DNA from: a virus
DNA: 48,364 bases
Virus record (IMG/VR): IMGVR_UViG_3300042353_000511
Coordinates: 1-48,364 of that record
Direction: 5' to 3' (one strand)
Numbering within the stretch: position 1 is the first letter of the stretch; every line of letters starts with the position of its first letter. A model generated the notes under the pieces. The model was given only the letters and a program-made list of their open reading frames with translations. It made no database searches and was not told where the DNA came from. Shown here in pieces: positions 7,658-14,461 of the stretch. A program made the translations under genes and the position numbers.

Positions 7658-9061
7658 ATGTCCAAGAACCTCAAGAGCCTCCAGAACCGCGCTGCTGCCG
7701 TCGCGAACCAGATGCGGGCGCTGTCGAACCTCACCGACCGCACTCCCGAGCAGGACGCGGAACTCAAGACGCTCGTCGGGCAGTCTGGCGAAATCCGTCA
7801 GCTTCTCGCTTTCGAGGACAACATCGCCAAGGCCGAGGCCGAGCTTCGCTCGACCATCGATCAGGCCGCTCCCGCTGCTGCGACCGCCCCCGCCGCCCCT
7901 GTCGTGCAGGAGCCGGCGACGAAGGAGCTTCGGGCCAAGAAGACCCTCGCTGACCTGGAGATTCGGGGCGTTCACGTCCCCCACCACACCCAGCTTCGGG
8001 CCTTCAACGAGCGCCCCGAGGACGTCGAGACCGCCTACCGCTGCGGCCGGTGGCTCAAGGCCCACGTCTTCAAGAACGCCGACGACATCCAGTGGTGCAA
8101 GGACCACAACGTCGAGGCCCGTGCCCTCGGTGAGAACACCAACTCGGCCGGTGGCGCCCTCGTCCCCGAGGAGTTCGCTGCTCGCGTGATCCGGCTCGTC
8201 GAGACCTACGGCACCTTCGCCGCGTCGAGCGTCGAGAAGGTGACGATGAACCGCGACACCATGATCATCCCGAAGCGGGTGACTGGCACCACGGCCTACT
8301 TCATCGGCGAAGGCGTCGCCTCCACCGAGAGCCAGCCCAGCTACAGCAACGTGCAGTTGGTCGCCAAGAAGCTCGCCGTCTCCACGCGGATGTCTTCGGA
8401 GGTTGTCGAGGACAGCCTGATCTCGATGGCAGACGCAGTCGCCGCGGAGTTCGCTACTTCGCTTGCATTTCAAATCGACGGCTGCGGATGGATCGGAGAC
8501 GGAAGCTCCTCCTACGGCGGCATCTTCGGGATCGTCAACAAGCTCGCGAGCAACGCCTCCCCGGCGGCCCTCCAGACCGCTATCGCCGGCCACGTCTCGT
8601 TCGAGACGCTGACCATCGACGACTTCCTCAAGCTCATCGGCAAGCTCCCGCTGTACGCCCGCCAGGGCGCCCGGTTCTACATCTCCCCGGCCGGCTACGC
8701 GGCCTCGATGGCTCGCCTCCGCTACGCCTCGGGCGGTAACACCGTGGCCGACCTCGGCGGCGGTGTGACCGAGACCTTCCTCGGCTACCCAGTCGAGCAG
8801 GTCCACGTCATGAACAGCACCCTCGGCTCCGACCCCTCGCAGGTCAAGGTGCTGTTCGGCAACCTCGGGCTGTCCTCGATCTACGCTCGCCGCCGGGACT
8901 TCTCGGTGCGGATGTACGACCAAGTCTACGCCACGACCGATCAGTTGCTCCTCCAGGGCACGATGCGGTTCGACATCGTCCATCACACCCTCGGCACGAA
9001 AGACCCGGCCGGGACCGACATCGCCGGCCCCGTGATCGCCCTCAAGACCGCCGCGTCTTGA
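7658..9061 (+). CDS. Major capsid protein, HK97 fold
   Basis: A 467-residue shell protein. The first 115 residues are helical and charged, matching the delta-domain scaffold removed by the protease. The capsid fold then begins near NSAGGALVPEEFAARVIRLVE, continues through AYFIGEGVASTESQPSYSNV and KLAVSTRMSSEVVEDS, and ends with TTDQLLLQGTMRFDIV. These are standard HK97-fold landmarks. A ribosome site (AGGAG) precedes the ATG at 7658. The 154-base leader containing a stem-loop suggests separate control of this abundant protein. Confidence 0.94.
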   Translation: MSKNLKSLQNRAAAVANQMRALSNLTDRTPEQDAELKTLVGQSGEIRQLLAFEDNIAKAEAELRSTIDQAAPAAATAPAAPVVQEPATKELRAKKTLADLEIRGVHVPHHTQLRAFNERPEDVETAYRCGRWLKAHVFKNADDIQWCKDHNVEARALGENTNSAGGALVPEEFAARVIRLVETYGTFAASSVEKVTMNRDTMIIPKRVTGTTAYFIGEGVASTESQPSYSNVQLVAKKLAVSTRMSSEVVEDSLISMADAVAAEFATSLAFQIDGCGWIGDGSSSYGGIFGIVNKLASNASPAALQTAIAGHVSFETLTIDDFLKLIGKLPLYARQGARFYISPAGYAASMARLRYASGGNTVADLGGGVTETFLGYPVEQVHVMNSTLGSDPSQVKVLFGNLGLSSIYARRRDFSVRMYDQVYATTDQLLLQGTMRFDIVHHTLGTKDPAGTDIAGPVIALKTAAS

Positions 9062-9106
9062 GCCTGAAACTACCCCACTAGACCTCTCACAGGAGCAACC
9101 AGCGCT

Positions 9107-9529
9107 ATGATCCACACGCAGATGGAAAAGATCGTCGCCGCGGTCCCGGCCTCGGTCGGCAGTTCGGCAGTGACCCTGACCGTCGACGCCCTCGGGTACG
9201 ACCAAGTCAGCTTCGTGGCGGTCCGGGCCGCCAACGCGGCCACGACCTTCGCCTCGGTCCTGAAGGTCGAGCAGTCCAGCGACGACTCGACCTACGTCGC
9301 CGTCCCCGGTTTCACCGGCGGAACGGACTTCACGATCGCCCAGGCGACGACCGTCACCGCCGTGGCCTACAAGCTGGACGTCGATGCCAAGGCGCTCCGG
9401 CGCTACCTGAAGCTGACGGTCACTCCGTCGGCCTCGATCAACATGGTGGCCTCGGCTCGTCTGTCGCGTGGCGAGAACGCCCCGACGACCGCGAGCGAGG
9501 CTGGCTGCATCGGTTGGGTGGTTGGCTGA
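9107..9529 (+). CDS. Small head protein, possible capsid decoration
   Basis: A 140-residue protein rich in Val, Ala and Thr with strand-like stretches and few charges. I do not recognise a family. It lies directly after the capsid gene, where decoration or fibre-like head proteins are common. A recurring GCTACC-like element (ACTACCCCAC at 9069) and AGGAG precede the ATG. Similar small beta-rich proteins occur at 11181, 19605 and 21837, so this may be one of a set of virion surface modules. Confidence 0.6.
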   Translation: MIHTQMEKIVAAVPASVGSSAVTLTVDALGYDQVSFVAVRAANAATTFASVLKVEQSSDDSTYVAVPGFTGGTDFTIAQATTVTAVAYKLDVDAKALRRYLKLTVTPSASINMVASARLSRGENAPTTASEAGCIGWVVG

Positions 9530-9579
9530 TCTCATGCGGGACGGCCATTGACGGCCGGCAAGGCGCAGGGAAGCGCGCC

Positions 9580-9597
9580 CGCTCCTTATTTGGAGCG
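9580..9597 (+). promoter_or_regulatory. Hairpin hiding the glycosyltransferase ribosome site
   Basis: CGCTCC and GGAGCG form a 6-bp stem around TTATTT. The GGAG that should act as ribosome site for the ATG at 9603 lies in the stem, so translation may depend on opening it. The rest of the gap 9530-9579 has short GC-rich inverted repeats only. Confidence 0.5.
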
Positions 9598-9602
9598 TCA
9601 AA

Positions 9603-10328
9603 ATGCTGGTTCGCGTCGGAAACACAGAAGCCGAAGTGAAGGTCGCCGCGGTCATGTCCATGCCGCGGCTGGGCTTCACGGACAACTTCTTCTGCGTGGC
9701 GTCGGCCCTGGCGCCACACGGCATCTCGCCGGTCAAGGTCACGGGAGCCTACTGGGGGCAGAGCCTCCAGATGGCCATCGAGTCGGTCGTCGAGGACGCC
9801 GACTGGGTGCTGACCATCGACTACGACACGATCTTCAGCGCGAAGACCGTCGAGGCCCTGCTCACGCTCGCGATGTGGAGCGGAGTCGACGCGATCGCCC
9901 CTCTCCAGGTGAAGCGGGAGGCCAACGCGGTCATGTTCGCCCTGGCGGGCTCGACGCCGGACGAGCAGACGCAGGTCGGCGACGACTGGTTCAAGAAGCC
10001 GGTGCAGCCGGTCGAGACCGCGCACTTCGGCCTGACGTTCCTTCGGGCCTCGGCCCTGAAGGCCACGCCGCGGCCGTGGTTCGTCGAGACGGCCAACGAG
10101 AAGGGTACTTTCGATGGCGGCCACATGGACTCCGACATCGCATTCTGGAAACAGTTCCGCAAGAGCGGGCACAAGCTGGGGCTGGCGACGCACGTCAGCG
10201 TCGGCCACGCCGAACTGATGATCACTTGGCCGTCGCGGCAGGTGGCCGACTGCAAGGTTCTCCAGCACACGACGGACTATTGGAAGCACGGCCAGAAGGC
10301 ACCAGAGAAGGCTTGGGGGCAGGTATGA
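9603..10328 (+). CDS. GT-A type glycosyltransferase
   Basis: A 241-residue protein with a glycosyltransferase family 2-like pattern: variable N-terminal strand with VAAVMSMPRLGF, then WVLTIDYDTIF holding the metal-binding DxD (Asp73, Asp75), and a later acidic motif DGGHMDSDIAFW. It would move a sugar from a nucleotide-sugar donor to an unknown acceptor. It stands inside the head-to-connector gene order and overlaps the next gene by ATGA, so it is made with virion proteins. Modifying capsid or tail proteins is a reasonable guess. The window also codes for two GDP-fucose synthesis enzymes, but no sequence evidence here links donor and enzyme. Confidence 0.75.
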   Translation: MLVRVGNTEAEVKVAAVMSMPRLGFTDNFFCVASALAPHGISPVKVTGAYWGQSLQMAIESVVEDADWVLTIDYDTIFSAKTVEALLTLAMWSGVDAIAPLQVKREANAVMFALAGSTPDEQTQVGDDWFKKPVQPVETAHFGLTFLRASALKATPRPWFVETANEKGTFDGGHMDSDIAFWKQFRKSGHKLGLATHVSVGHAELMITWPSRQVADCKVLQHTTDYWKHGQKAPEKAWGQV

Positions 10329-10498
10329 AGATTCGCATCCTCATCGGATTCGACGGCTACGAGGCCGGTCAGGTGTTCCCCGACTGGCCTGCGGGCATGT
10401 GCGAGTCGTTGATCGGGCGGCGGATGATCGAGGAAGTCAAGGACGAGCCGGCACCGGCGCCCGAGCCGAAGCCGGTTGTGGCCGGCAAGAGGAAGTAG
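10325..10498 (+). CDS. Small conserved-type virion-region protein
   Basis: A 57-residue protein, coupled by ATGA overlap with the glycosyltransferase. The N-terminal half (RILIGFDGYEAGQVFPDWP) looks folded, followed by a Pro/Ala/Glu/Lys tail. Short proteins of this look are common just before the connector gene in phages. No function known to me. Confidence 0.65.
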   Translation: MKIRILIGFDGYEAGQVFPDWPAGMCESLIGRRMIEEVKDEPAPAPEPKPVVAGKRK

Positions 10499-10501
10499 CT
10501 C

Positions 10502-11143
10502 ATGGACTACATCGTCTTCGGGACGCCGCAGCGGCCAACCCCGACGATCACGCCATTCCGAAGCCTCGTCCGCATCTCGCAGCCGGCGGTCGAGCCGGTG
10601 TCGCTCGCCGAGGCGAAGGTGCAGGCCCGCGTCGACACCGAGGCCGACGACGCCTACATCCAGGCGTTGATCGCCGTCGCGCGGCAGTACGTCGAGGACA
10701 TCCTCGATATCACCCTCCTTACGACCGTCTGGGAGACGTCCTACGACCTCTTCCCGGTCTGGGCGATCGTCCTGCCTAGACCGATGCTCCAGGCGGCCAA
10801 CATCACTGTGACCTATCGCCTTGGGGACGGCTTGACGTCCACCAAGAGCAGCGCGGCCGGAGACTTCAGGGTCGACACCCGCACGGTCCCCGGCCGCATC
10901 TATCCCAACTGGTCGGACACATGGCCCGGCGTCCGCGGCGACGAGAACAGCGTCGTCATCAACTACACCGCCGGCTTCGGCGACGACGGGTCGAGCGTGC
11001 CGCCGGTCTACAAGCACCTGATCATGGTTCTGGTCGCGCATTGGTATGACACGCGGCAGATCGTGGCGCCGGGCACCTACGGGACGATCCCGAAGACGTT
11101 CGACACGCTGCTGGCCGTGGCTGATCTGGGGGTATTTAGGTAG
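10502..11143 (+). CDS. Head-tail connector (gp6-like adaptor)
   Basis: A 213-residue protein. PVSLAEAKVQARVDTEADDAYI followed by LIAVARQYVEDI is the classic start of HK97 gp6-like adaptor proteins, which form a ring under the portal. The later PPVYKHLIMVLVAHWYDTR segment fits the helical C-terminal part. Starts 3 bases after the previous stop. The short gap to the next gene (11144-11180) shows nothing. Confidence 0.85.
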   Translation: MDYIVFGTPQRPTPTITPFRSLVRISQPAVEPVSLAEAKVQARVDTEADDAYIQALIAVARQYVEDILDITLLTTVWETSYDLFPVWAIVLPRPMLQAANITVTYRLGDGLTSTKSSAAGDFRVDTRTVPGRIYPNWSDTWPGVRGDENSVVINYTAGFGDDGSSVPPVYKHLIMVLVAHWYDTRQIVAPGTYGTIPKTFDTLLAVADLGVFR

Positions 11144-11180
11144 TAGCGGGCTGGAATTAGGTAGCAAACTAGGTATTCCG

Positions 11181-11513
11181 ATGACACTTCGCTCCAAACT
11201 CGACGTCGATCTCGTCTGCCATGACGCCGGCACGGCGACGTTTGTCGTCAACAGCGTCTCCGACCACTTCCTCATTGAGCCGAACGTCATTCAGTACATC
11301 GGATCAGCGACCGTGGGCACGTCGGCGATCTCGATCTCCGGCCCGACGGTACTGTCGACTTTGGTCGTCAAGAACGAGGGGGCGCAGCCCCTGCGGCTCG
11401 CTGGGGCGATCGACGTCTCCGCGGGCCGCGTGGCGGTCCTGCCGGTCACGGCGACGGTCACGGTGGCCTCGGTGAGCGGCCAGGGCTCCTACACGGCGTT
11501 GTGGGTGGGCTGA
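11181..11513 (+). CDS. Small beta-rich structural protein
   Basis: A 110-residue protein with alternating Val, Ser and Thr strands (TFVVNSVSD, STLVVKNEG). Not recognised. It resembles in style the proteins at 9107 and 19605, including the phrase LRLAGAIDVSAG compared with MRLAGGVSFQA in the latter, so they may be distant relatives. Overlaps the next gene by TGATG, which points to coupled translation within the connector block. Confidence 0.6.
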   Translation: MTLRSKLDVDLVCHDAGTATFVVNSVSDHFLIEPNVIQYIGSATVGTSAISISGPTVLSTLVVKNEGAQPLRLAGAIDVSAGRVAVLPVTATVTVASVSGQGSYTALWVG

Positions 11514-11830
11514 TGATTCATGCCGGCATGATGCGAGAGCGGGTGCTTCTCCAGAAGCCGGCGACGAACCGGACGGGCATGGGGTCTGCGAATCTGGAGT
11601 GGGAGGACGTCTCGGAGGTGTGGGCCAGCGTCTTGGGGCTTTCGTCCCGCGAAATCCTCCAGGCCATGCAGGCCAACGCCATCGTGAGTCACAAGGTCCG
11701 CATCCGGTTCTACCCCGGCATCGAACACACATGGCGGATGGTGTGGCGGGGCCGCGTGATGGAGATTTCGAGCATCGTCGAGCGTGAAGTTCGGGCGATC
11801 CATGAGATTCTGGCGAAGGAGGTGACGTGA
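11513..11830 (+). CDS. Head-tail joining (head closure) protein
   Basis: A 105-residue protein matching the short head-closure family: AGMMRERVLLQKP at the start, EWEDVSEVWASVLGLSSREI in the middle, and a C-terminal HTWRMVWRGRVMEISSI strand pair. It seals the connector and docks the tail. The ATG at 11513 overlaps the previous stop. An earlier in-frame start at 11501 is possible but less natural. Confidence 0.85.
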   Translation: MIHAGMMRERVLLQKPATNRTGMGSANLEWEDVSEVWASVLGLSSREILQAMQANAIVSHKVRIRFYPGIEHTWRMVWRGRVMEISSIVEREVRAIHEILAKEVT

Positions 11831-12612
11831 TGGCTGTCGGCCTCCCGTCGATCACTCAGAACAACCCGACGCCCCGCGACATCGGCGGCTCGACGGGCTT
11901 GGAGCAGGTCGGCCAGTTCGTAACCATCCGCACGTCGGGCGTCCGCGAGCTTGTTGACCGGCTGAACTCACTCGTCACCGCTGTCGAGGCCAACGAGACG
12001 CTGCGGAAGATCGTCCGCAAGGCTTCGCGGATCGTCATGGAAGAGTACAAGGCCATGGCCGAGCGCCATGAGGCCACCGGCAACCTCGCCAAGTCGGTTA
12101 CGGTCTTCCGCCGGTCCTATAACAACGGGCGCGGCGGCAAGGCCGCAGTCGACATCATCGGCCCTCGGCAGACCGGCCGAAGCGCCTCTCGGCAGGGTGC
12201 GGAATCGGGCAATCACGCATGGTTGGTGGAGTTCGGCAGCGGCCCGCGACGCCCTGGAACGCAGGGCCGACGGACCTACGTCAACGTCCACCAGTCGATC
12301 AACGGGCGAATGAAGCTGCACCCCGGCAAGTCGATGAACGACGACCAGTTCAAGAACGCCGGTCGCGGTTACTACTTCCTCATGGGCAGCTTGCGTGAGC
12401 GCGCAGGTGCCGGCGGGACGCCTGGGTACTCTCGCGATTTTGCCGTAAACGGCAACGGTAAGCAGCATCCGATCACTCTCCGGCCCGGCGAGACCATCGC
12501 TCCAATGCCCGCCCTACACATCATGTCGGACGTCATCACGGCCTGTAGCGGGGAAGTCTTGATGTCCTTGGAGATCGGCCTGATCAACGCCATCAACGCG
12601 AGGCTCAATTGA
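11830..12612 (+). CDS. HK97 gp10-like neck or tail protein
   Basis: A 260-residue protein. VRELVDRLNSL, then ATGNLAKSVTVFRR, then AWLVEFGSGPRRP are the features of HK97 gp10-like proteins at the head-tail junction. It is longer than usual. An inserted region (about 150-230) contains a Gly-rich stretch. The ATG at 11830 overlaps the preceding stop (ATGA), and the end overlaps the next gene by a TTGA junction. Confidence 0.8.
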   Translation: MAVGLPSITQNNPTPRDIGGSTGLEQVGQFVTIRTSGVRELVDRLNSLVTAVEANETLRKIVRKASRIVMEEYKAMAERHEATGNLAKSVTVFRRSYNNGRGGKAAVDIIGPRQTGRSASRQGAESGNHAWLVEFGSGPRRPGTQGRRTYVNVHQSINGRMKLHPGKSMNDDQFKNAGRGYYFLMGSLRERAGAGGTPGYSRDFAVNGNGKQHPITLRPGETIAPMPALHIMSDVITACSGEVLMSLEIGLINAINARLN

Positions 12613-13034
12613 TCATCTCGCCGGAACGTCACATTCACCTTCGCCTGACGGCGTCCCCGCGGGTCGCGCGGCTCGTCGGATTCGGCGTCTATTCGATCGC
12701 CGTCCCGAAGGACGCCACGTTCCCGCTCATTGTCTACAAGCGGGCGAGCATCGGCCGCGAGACGTCACTCAGCGGCCCGATCTATGTGCCGGAAGTGAGC
12801 CTTCAGTTCGGTTGCTGGGCGCGCGACTATGACTCCGCGCGAGAGCTTGGCGACGAGGTTCGTCTGCTCCTCGATGGATACATCGGCACCCTCGCAAACG
12901 CTACAATACAAGATATGAGGCTGATTTCGGAGGTGGACGACTTCCTTGAACCAACGGTTCAAGGGTCGCAGCTTCCGGCAGCCTACGAAATACGGCAGAT
13001 GTACCGAGTCCGGTGGCAAGACGCCGCAGTCTGA
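12609..13034 (+). CDS. Tail terminator (DUF3168-like)
   Basis: A 141-residue protein that would cap the tail tube and meet the head. The pattern of a short helical start, FPLIVYKRAS, a central strand with SLQFGCWARDYDSARELGDEV, and the final AAYEIRQMYRVRWQ matches this family. The start is TTG at 12609, overlapping the upstream stop. A copy of the GCTACAAT motif lies inside the gene at 12900 and could be a promoter for the tube genes. Confidence 0.8.
   Translation: MIISPERHIHLRLTASPRVARLVGFGVYSIAVPKDATFPLIVYKRASIGRETSLSGPIYVPEVSLQFGCWARDYDSARELGDEVRLLLDGYIGTLANATIQDMRLISEVDDFLEPTVQGSQLPAAYEIRQMYRVRWQDAAV
12900..12920 (+). promoter_or_regulatory. GCTACAAT motif inside the tail terminator gene
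   Basis: GCTACAAT followed by ACAAGATATGA closely matches the sequence at 25557-25577 and resembles 1704-1724. TACAAT is a good -10 box with an extended GC before it. No clear -35 is seen. It lies about 155 bases before the first tube gene. Confidence 0.35.
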
Positions 13035-13055
13035 ACCAGCAAGGAGGCTTCTTCG

Positions 13056-13391
13056 ATGGCAGGCATTTCCGCACAGGGTCTGACGTGTTCTTTCGGCGGC
13101 ACCGTCCTGACGGTGACGAGCGTTCAGGTCAGCGACCAACAGGACTTGATCGATGGCAGTCATCTCGGAATCGCCCCGAACGGCCGCAAGGAGTTCGTCG
13201 GTGGGTTCGCAACCAACCGCGAGGTGTCTGTCGACGTCATCTCGACGACCGTCCTCACGGCCGGCACGTCTGGGGTGCTTTCGATCACCGGGCCGATGGT
13301 GTTCTCGGGCAACTCGACCATCACCTCGGCGAGTACCGGCGGCTCCGTCGGCGATCTCATCAAGGGCAGCGTCGTGTTCAAGGTTGCCTGA
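13056..13391 (+). CDS. Tail tube-like protein 1
   Basis: A 111-residue protein made of Gly/Ser/Thr-rich strands. It begins MAGISAQG, as its neighbour begins MAGVTAQG. The two share the layout strand, KEFVGG or NDPANTT loop, strand, STITSAS or ILESAST, and GD(L/V)(I/V)(K/R)GS(V/L)(V/N)F near the end. The place just before the tail chaperones is where the major tail tube gene stands in siphoviruses. A strong AAGGAGG precedes the ATG, fitting high expression. Whether one or both proteins build the tube is unknown. Confidence 0.7.
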   Translation: MAGISAQGLTCSFGGTVLTVTSVQVSDQQDLIDGSHLGIAPNGRKEFVGGFATNREVSVDVISTTVLTAGTSGVLSITGPMVFSGNSTITSASTGGSVGDLIKGSVVFKVA

Positions 13392-13408
13392 CGACGGGAG
13401 TGTGAAGC

Positions 13409-13780
13409 ATGGCCGGCGTTACAGCGCAAGGCGCCACGTTCACATTCAACGGGGCGGTGGCGATCATTACCGGGCTGTCGATCAATACGCCGAAGGCGGA
13501 AATTGTCGACATGACCGGGATCAACGATCCCGCGAATACGACGGTCATGATGCCTACGGGAGCCATAAGCCCTGGCAGCGTGACCGTCGACTATGTCCAC
13601 ATCGCCGGGGGCCTCGACCCCCAGGCGGTGATCGGCGTTCGGGGGCCGCTTGTCTTCGGCTCGCCGGGGTACAGCGTCACCCGGAACGCCATTCTTGAAT
13701 CAGCCAGCACGGAAGTCAGGTCTGGCGATGTCGTGCGAGGTTCCCTGAACTTCGTGATGACAGATTACTACGGTCCCTGA
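13409..13780 (+). CDS. Tail tube-like protein 2, paralogue of 13056
   Basis: A 123-residue protein similar in start, end and strand pattern to the preceding gene, so a tandem duplication is likely. Differences are largest in the middle. It may be a second tube subunit or a tube-associated protein. Preceded by a weaker ribosome site, followed after 13 bases by the tail chaperone gene. Confidence 0.68.
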   Translation: MAGVTAQGATFTFNGAVAIITGLSINTPKAEIVDMTGINDPANTTVMMPTGAISPGSVTVDYVHIAGGLDPQAVIGVRGPLVFGSPGYSVTRNAILESASTEVRSGDVVRGSLNFVMTDYYGP

Positions 13781-13793
13781 ACGAGGTTTTCTC

Positions 13794-14168
13794 ATGGCCG
13801 GTCTCTCTGCCAGTCAGATCATTTCCGCCGACGACGCCAAGATCGAGGCGATCGAGGTGCCCGAGTGGGGCGGCACGGTGTACGTCAAGACGCTCCGCGG
13901 GACCGATCGCGACGCCTTTGAGGAGTCGCTGTCGAAGGAGAAGGACAAGCCCTTCCGGTCGCGATTCCTGGTGATGACGCTCTGCGACGAGCGTGGATCG
14001 CTGCTGTTCAAGCCCGAGCAGGTCGCCGCCCTCGGCGAGAAGTCGAGCCTCGTCCTCAACCGCGTGTTCGACGCGGCCTGGGCGATCAACTACTTCACGC
14101 CGGAGAAGGTCGAGGAGTTGGGAAAAGATTCGCCGAGCGGCCAGAGCGACGCTTCTACTTCCGCCTAG
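13794..14168 (+). CDS. Tail assembly chaperone, short form (gpG-like)
   Basis: A 124-residue protein. It starts with MAGLSASQIISADDAKIEA and has TVYVKTLRGTDRDAFEESL, the usual N-terminal form of tail chaperones that escort the tape measure. It ends in a Ser-rich tail that reads as random sequence after the GGGAAAA slip site at 14120-14126, as expected when the zero frame simply runs out after a frameshift site. Confidence 0.82.
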   Translation: MAGLSASQIISADDAKIEAIEVPEWGGTVYVKTLRGTDRDAFEESLSKEKDKPFRSRFLVMTLCDERGSLLFKPEQVAALGEKSSLVLNRVFDAAWAINYFTPEKVEELGKDSPSGQSDASTSA

Positions 14169-14461
14169 CTCTGTCTCTCGGCAAGACGGTCAAACAGCTA
14201 CTTGCGGAGACCGACTCGCAGGAGCTTATGGAGTGGTGGGCATTCGACCAGCGATGGCCGTTGCCCGACCACTGGCAGCAGACGGCGCGGTTGTGTCGGA
14301 TCGTGATGTGTTCCTCGGGGAACTACAAGCGAGGCGACATCCCCGACGAGGCGACGTTCATTCCAGCGGCACGGAAGTTGGAGCAGACTCAGGATCAGAT
14401 CATCGCTGAACTGATGAAGCTCAATAGGAAGCCCGGCGACGACATCAACGAGAACGTGTGA
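13794..14461 (+). CDS. Tail assembly chaperone, -1 frameshift product (gpGT-like)
   Basis: The long form is read in frame from 13794 to the heptamer G GGA AAA (14120-14126), then in the -1 frame to the stop at 14459-14461, giving 222 residues. The second part reads RFYFRLALSLGKTVKQLL then LMEWWAFDQRWP, the well-known pattern of lambda gpT/DUF4035-like chaperone extensions. The zero frame has no ATG-led gene for it until 14228, which would miss this conserved part. A canonical heptamer exactly at the right place plus conserved protein on both sides makes the call strong. Confidence 0.85.
14120..14126 (+). promoter_or_regulatory. Programmed -1 ribosomal frameshift site GGGAAAA
   Basis: Fits X XXY YYZ with zero-frame codons GGA AAA. 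After the slip the reading continues through the chaperone extension. The zero frame stops at 14166-14168. Confidence 0.85.

Noticed and set aside
7514-9742. 742-codon leftward open frame
   Set aside because: It is antisense to the capsid gene, with composition typical of the mirror of a high-GC gene, and no ribosome site.
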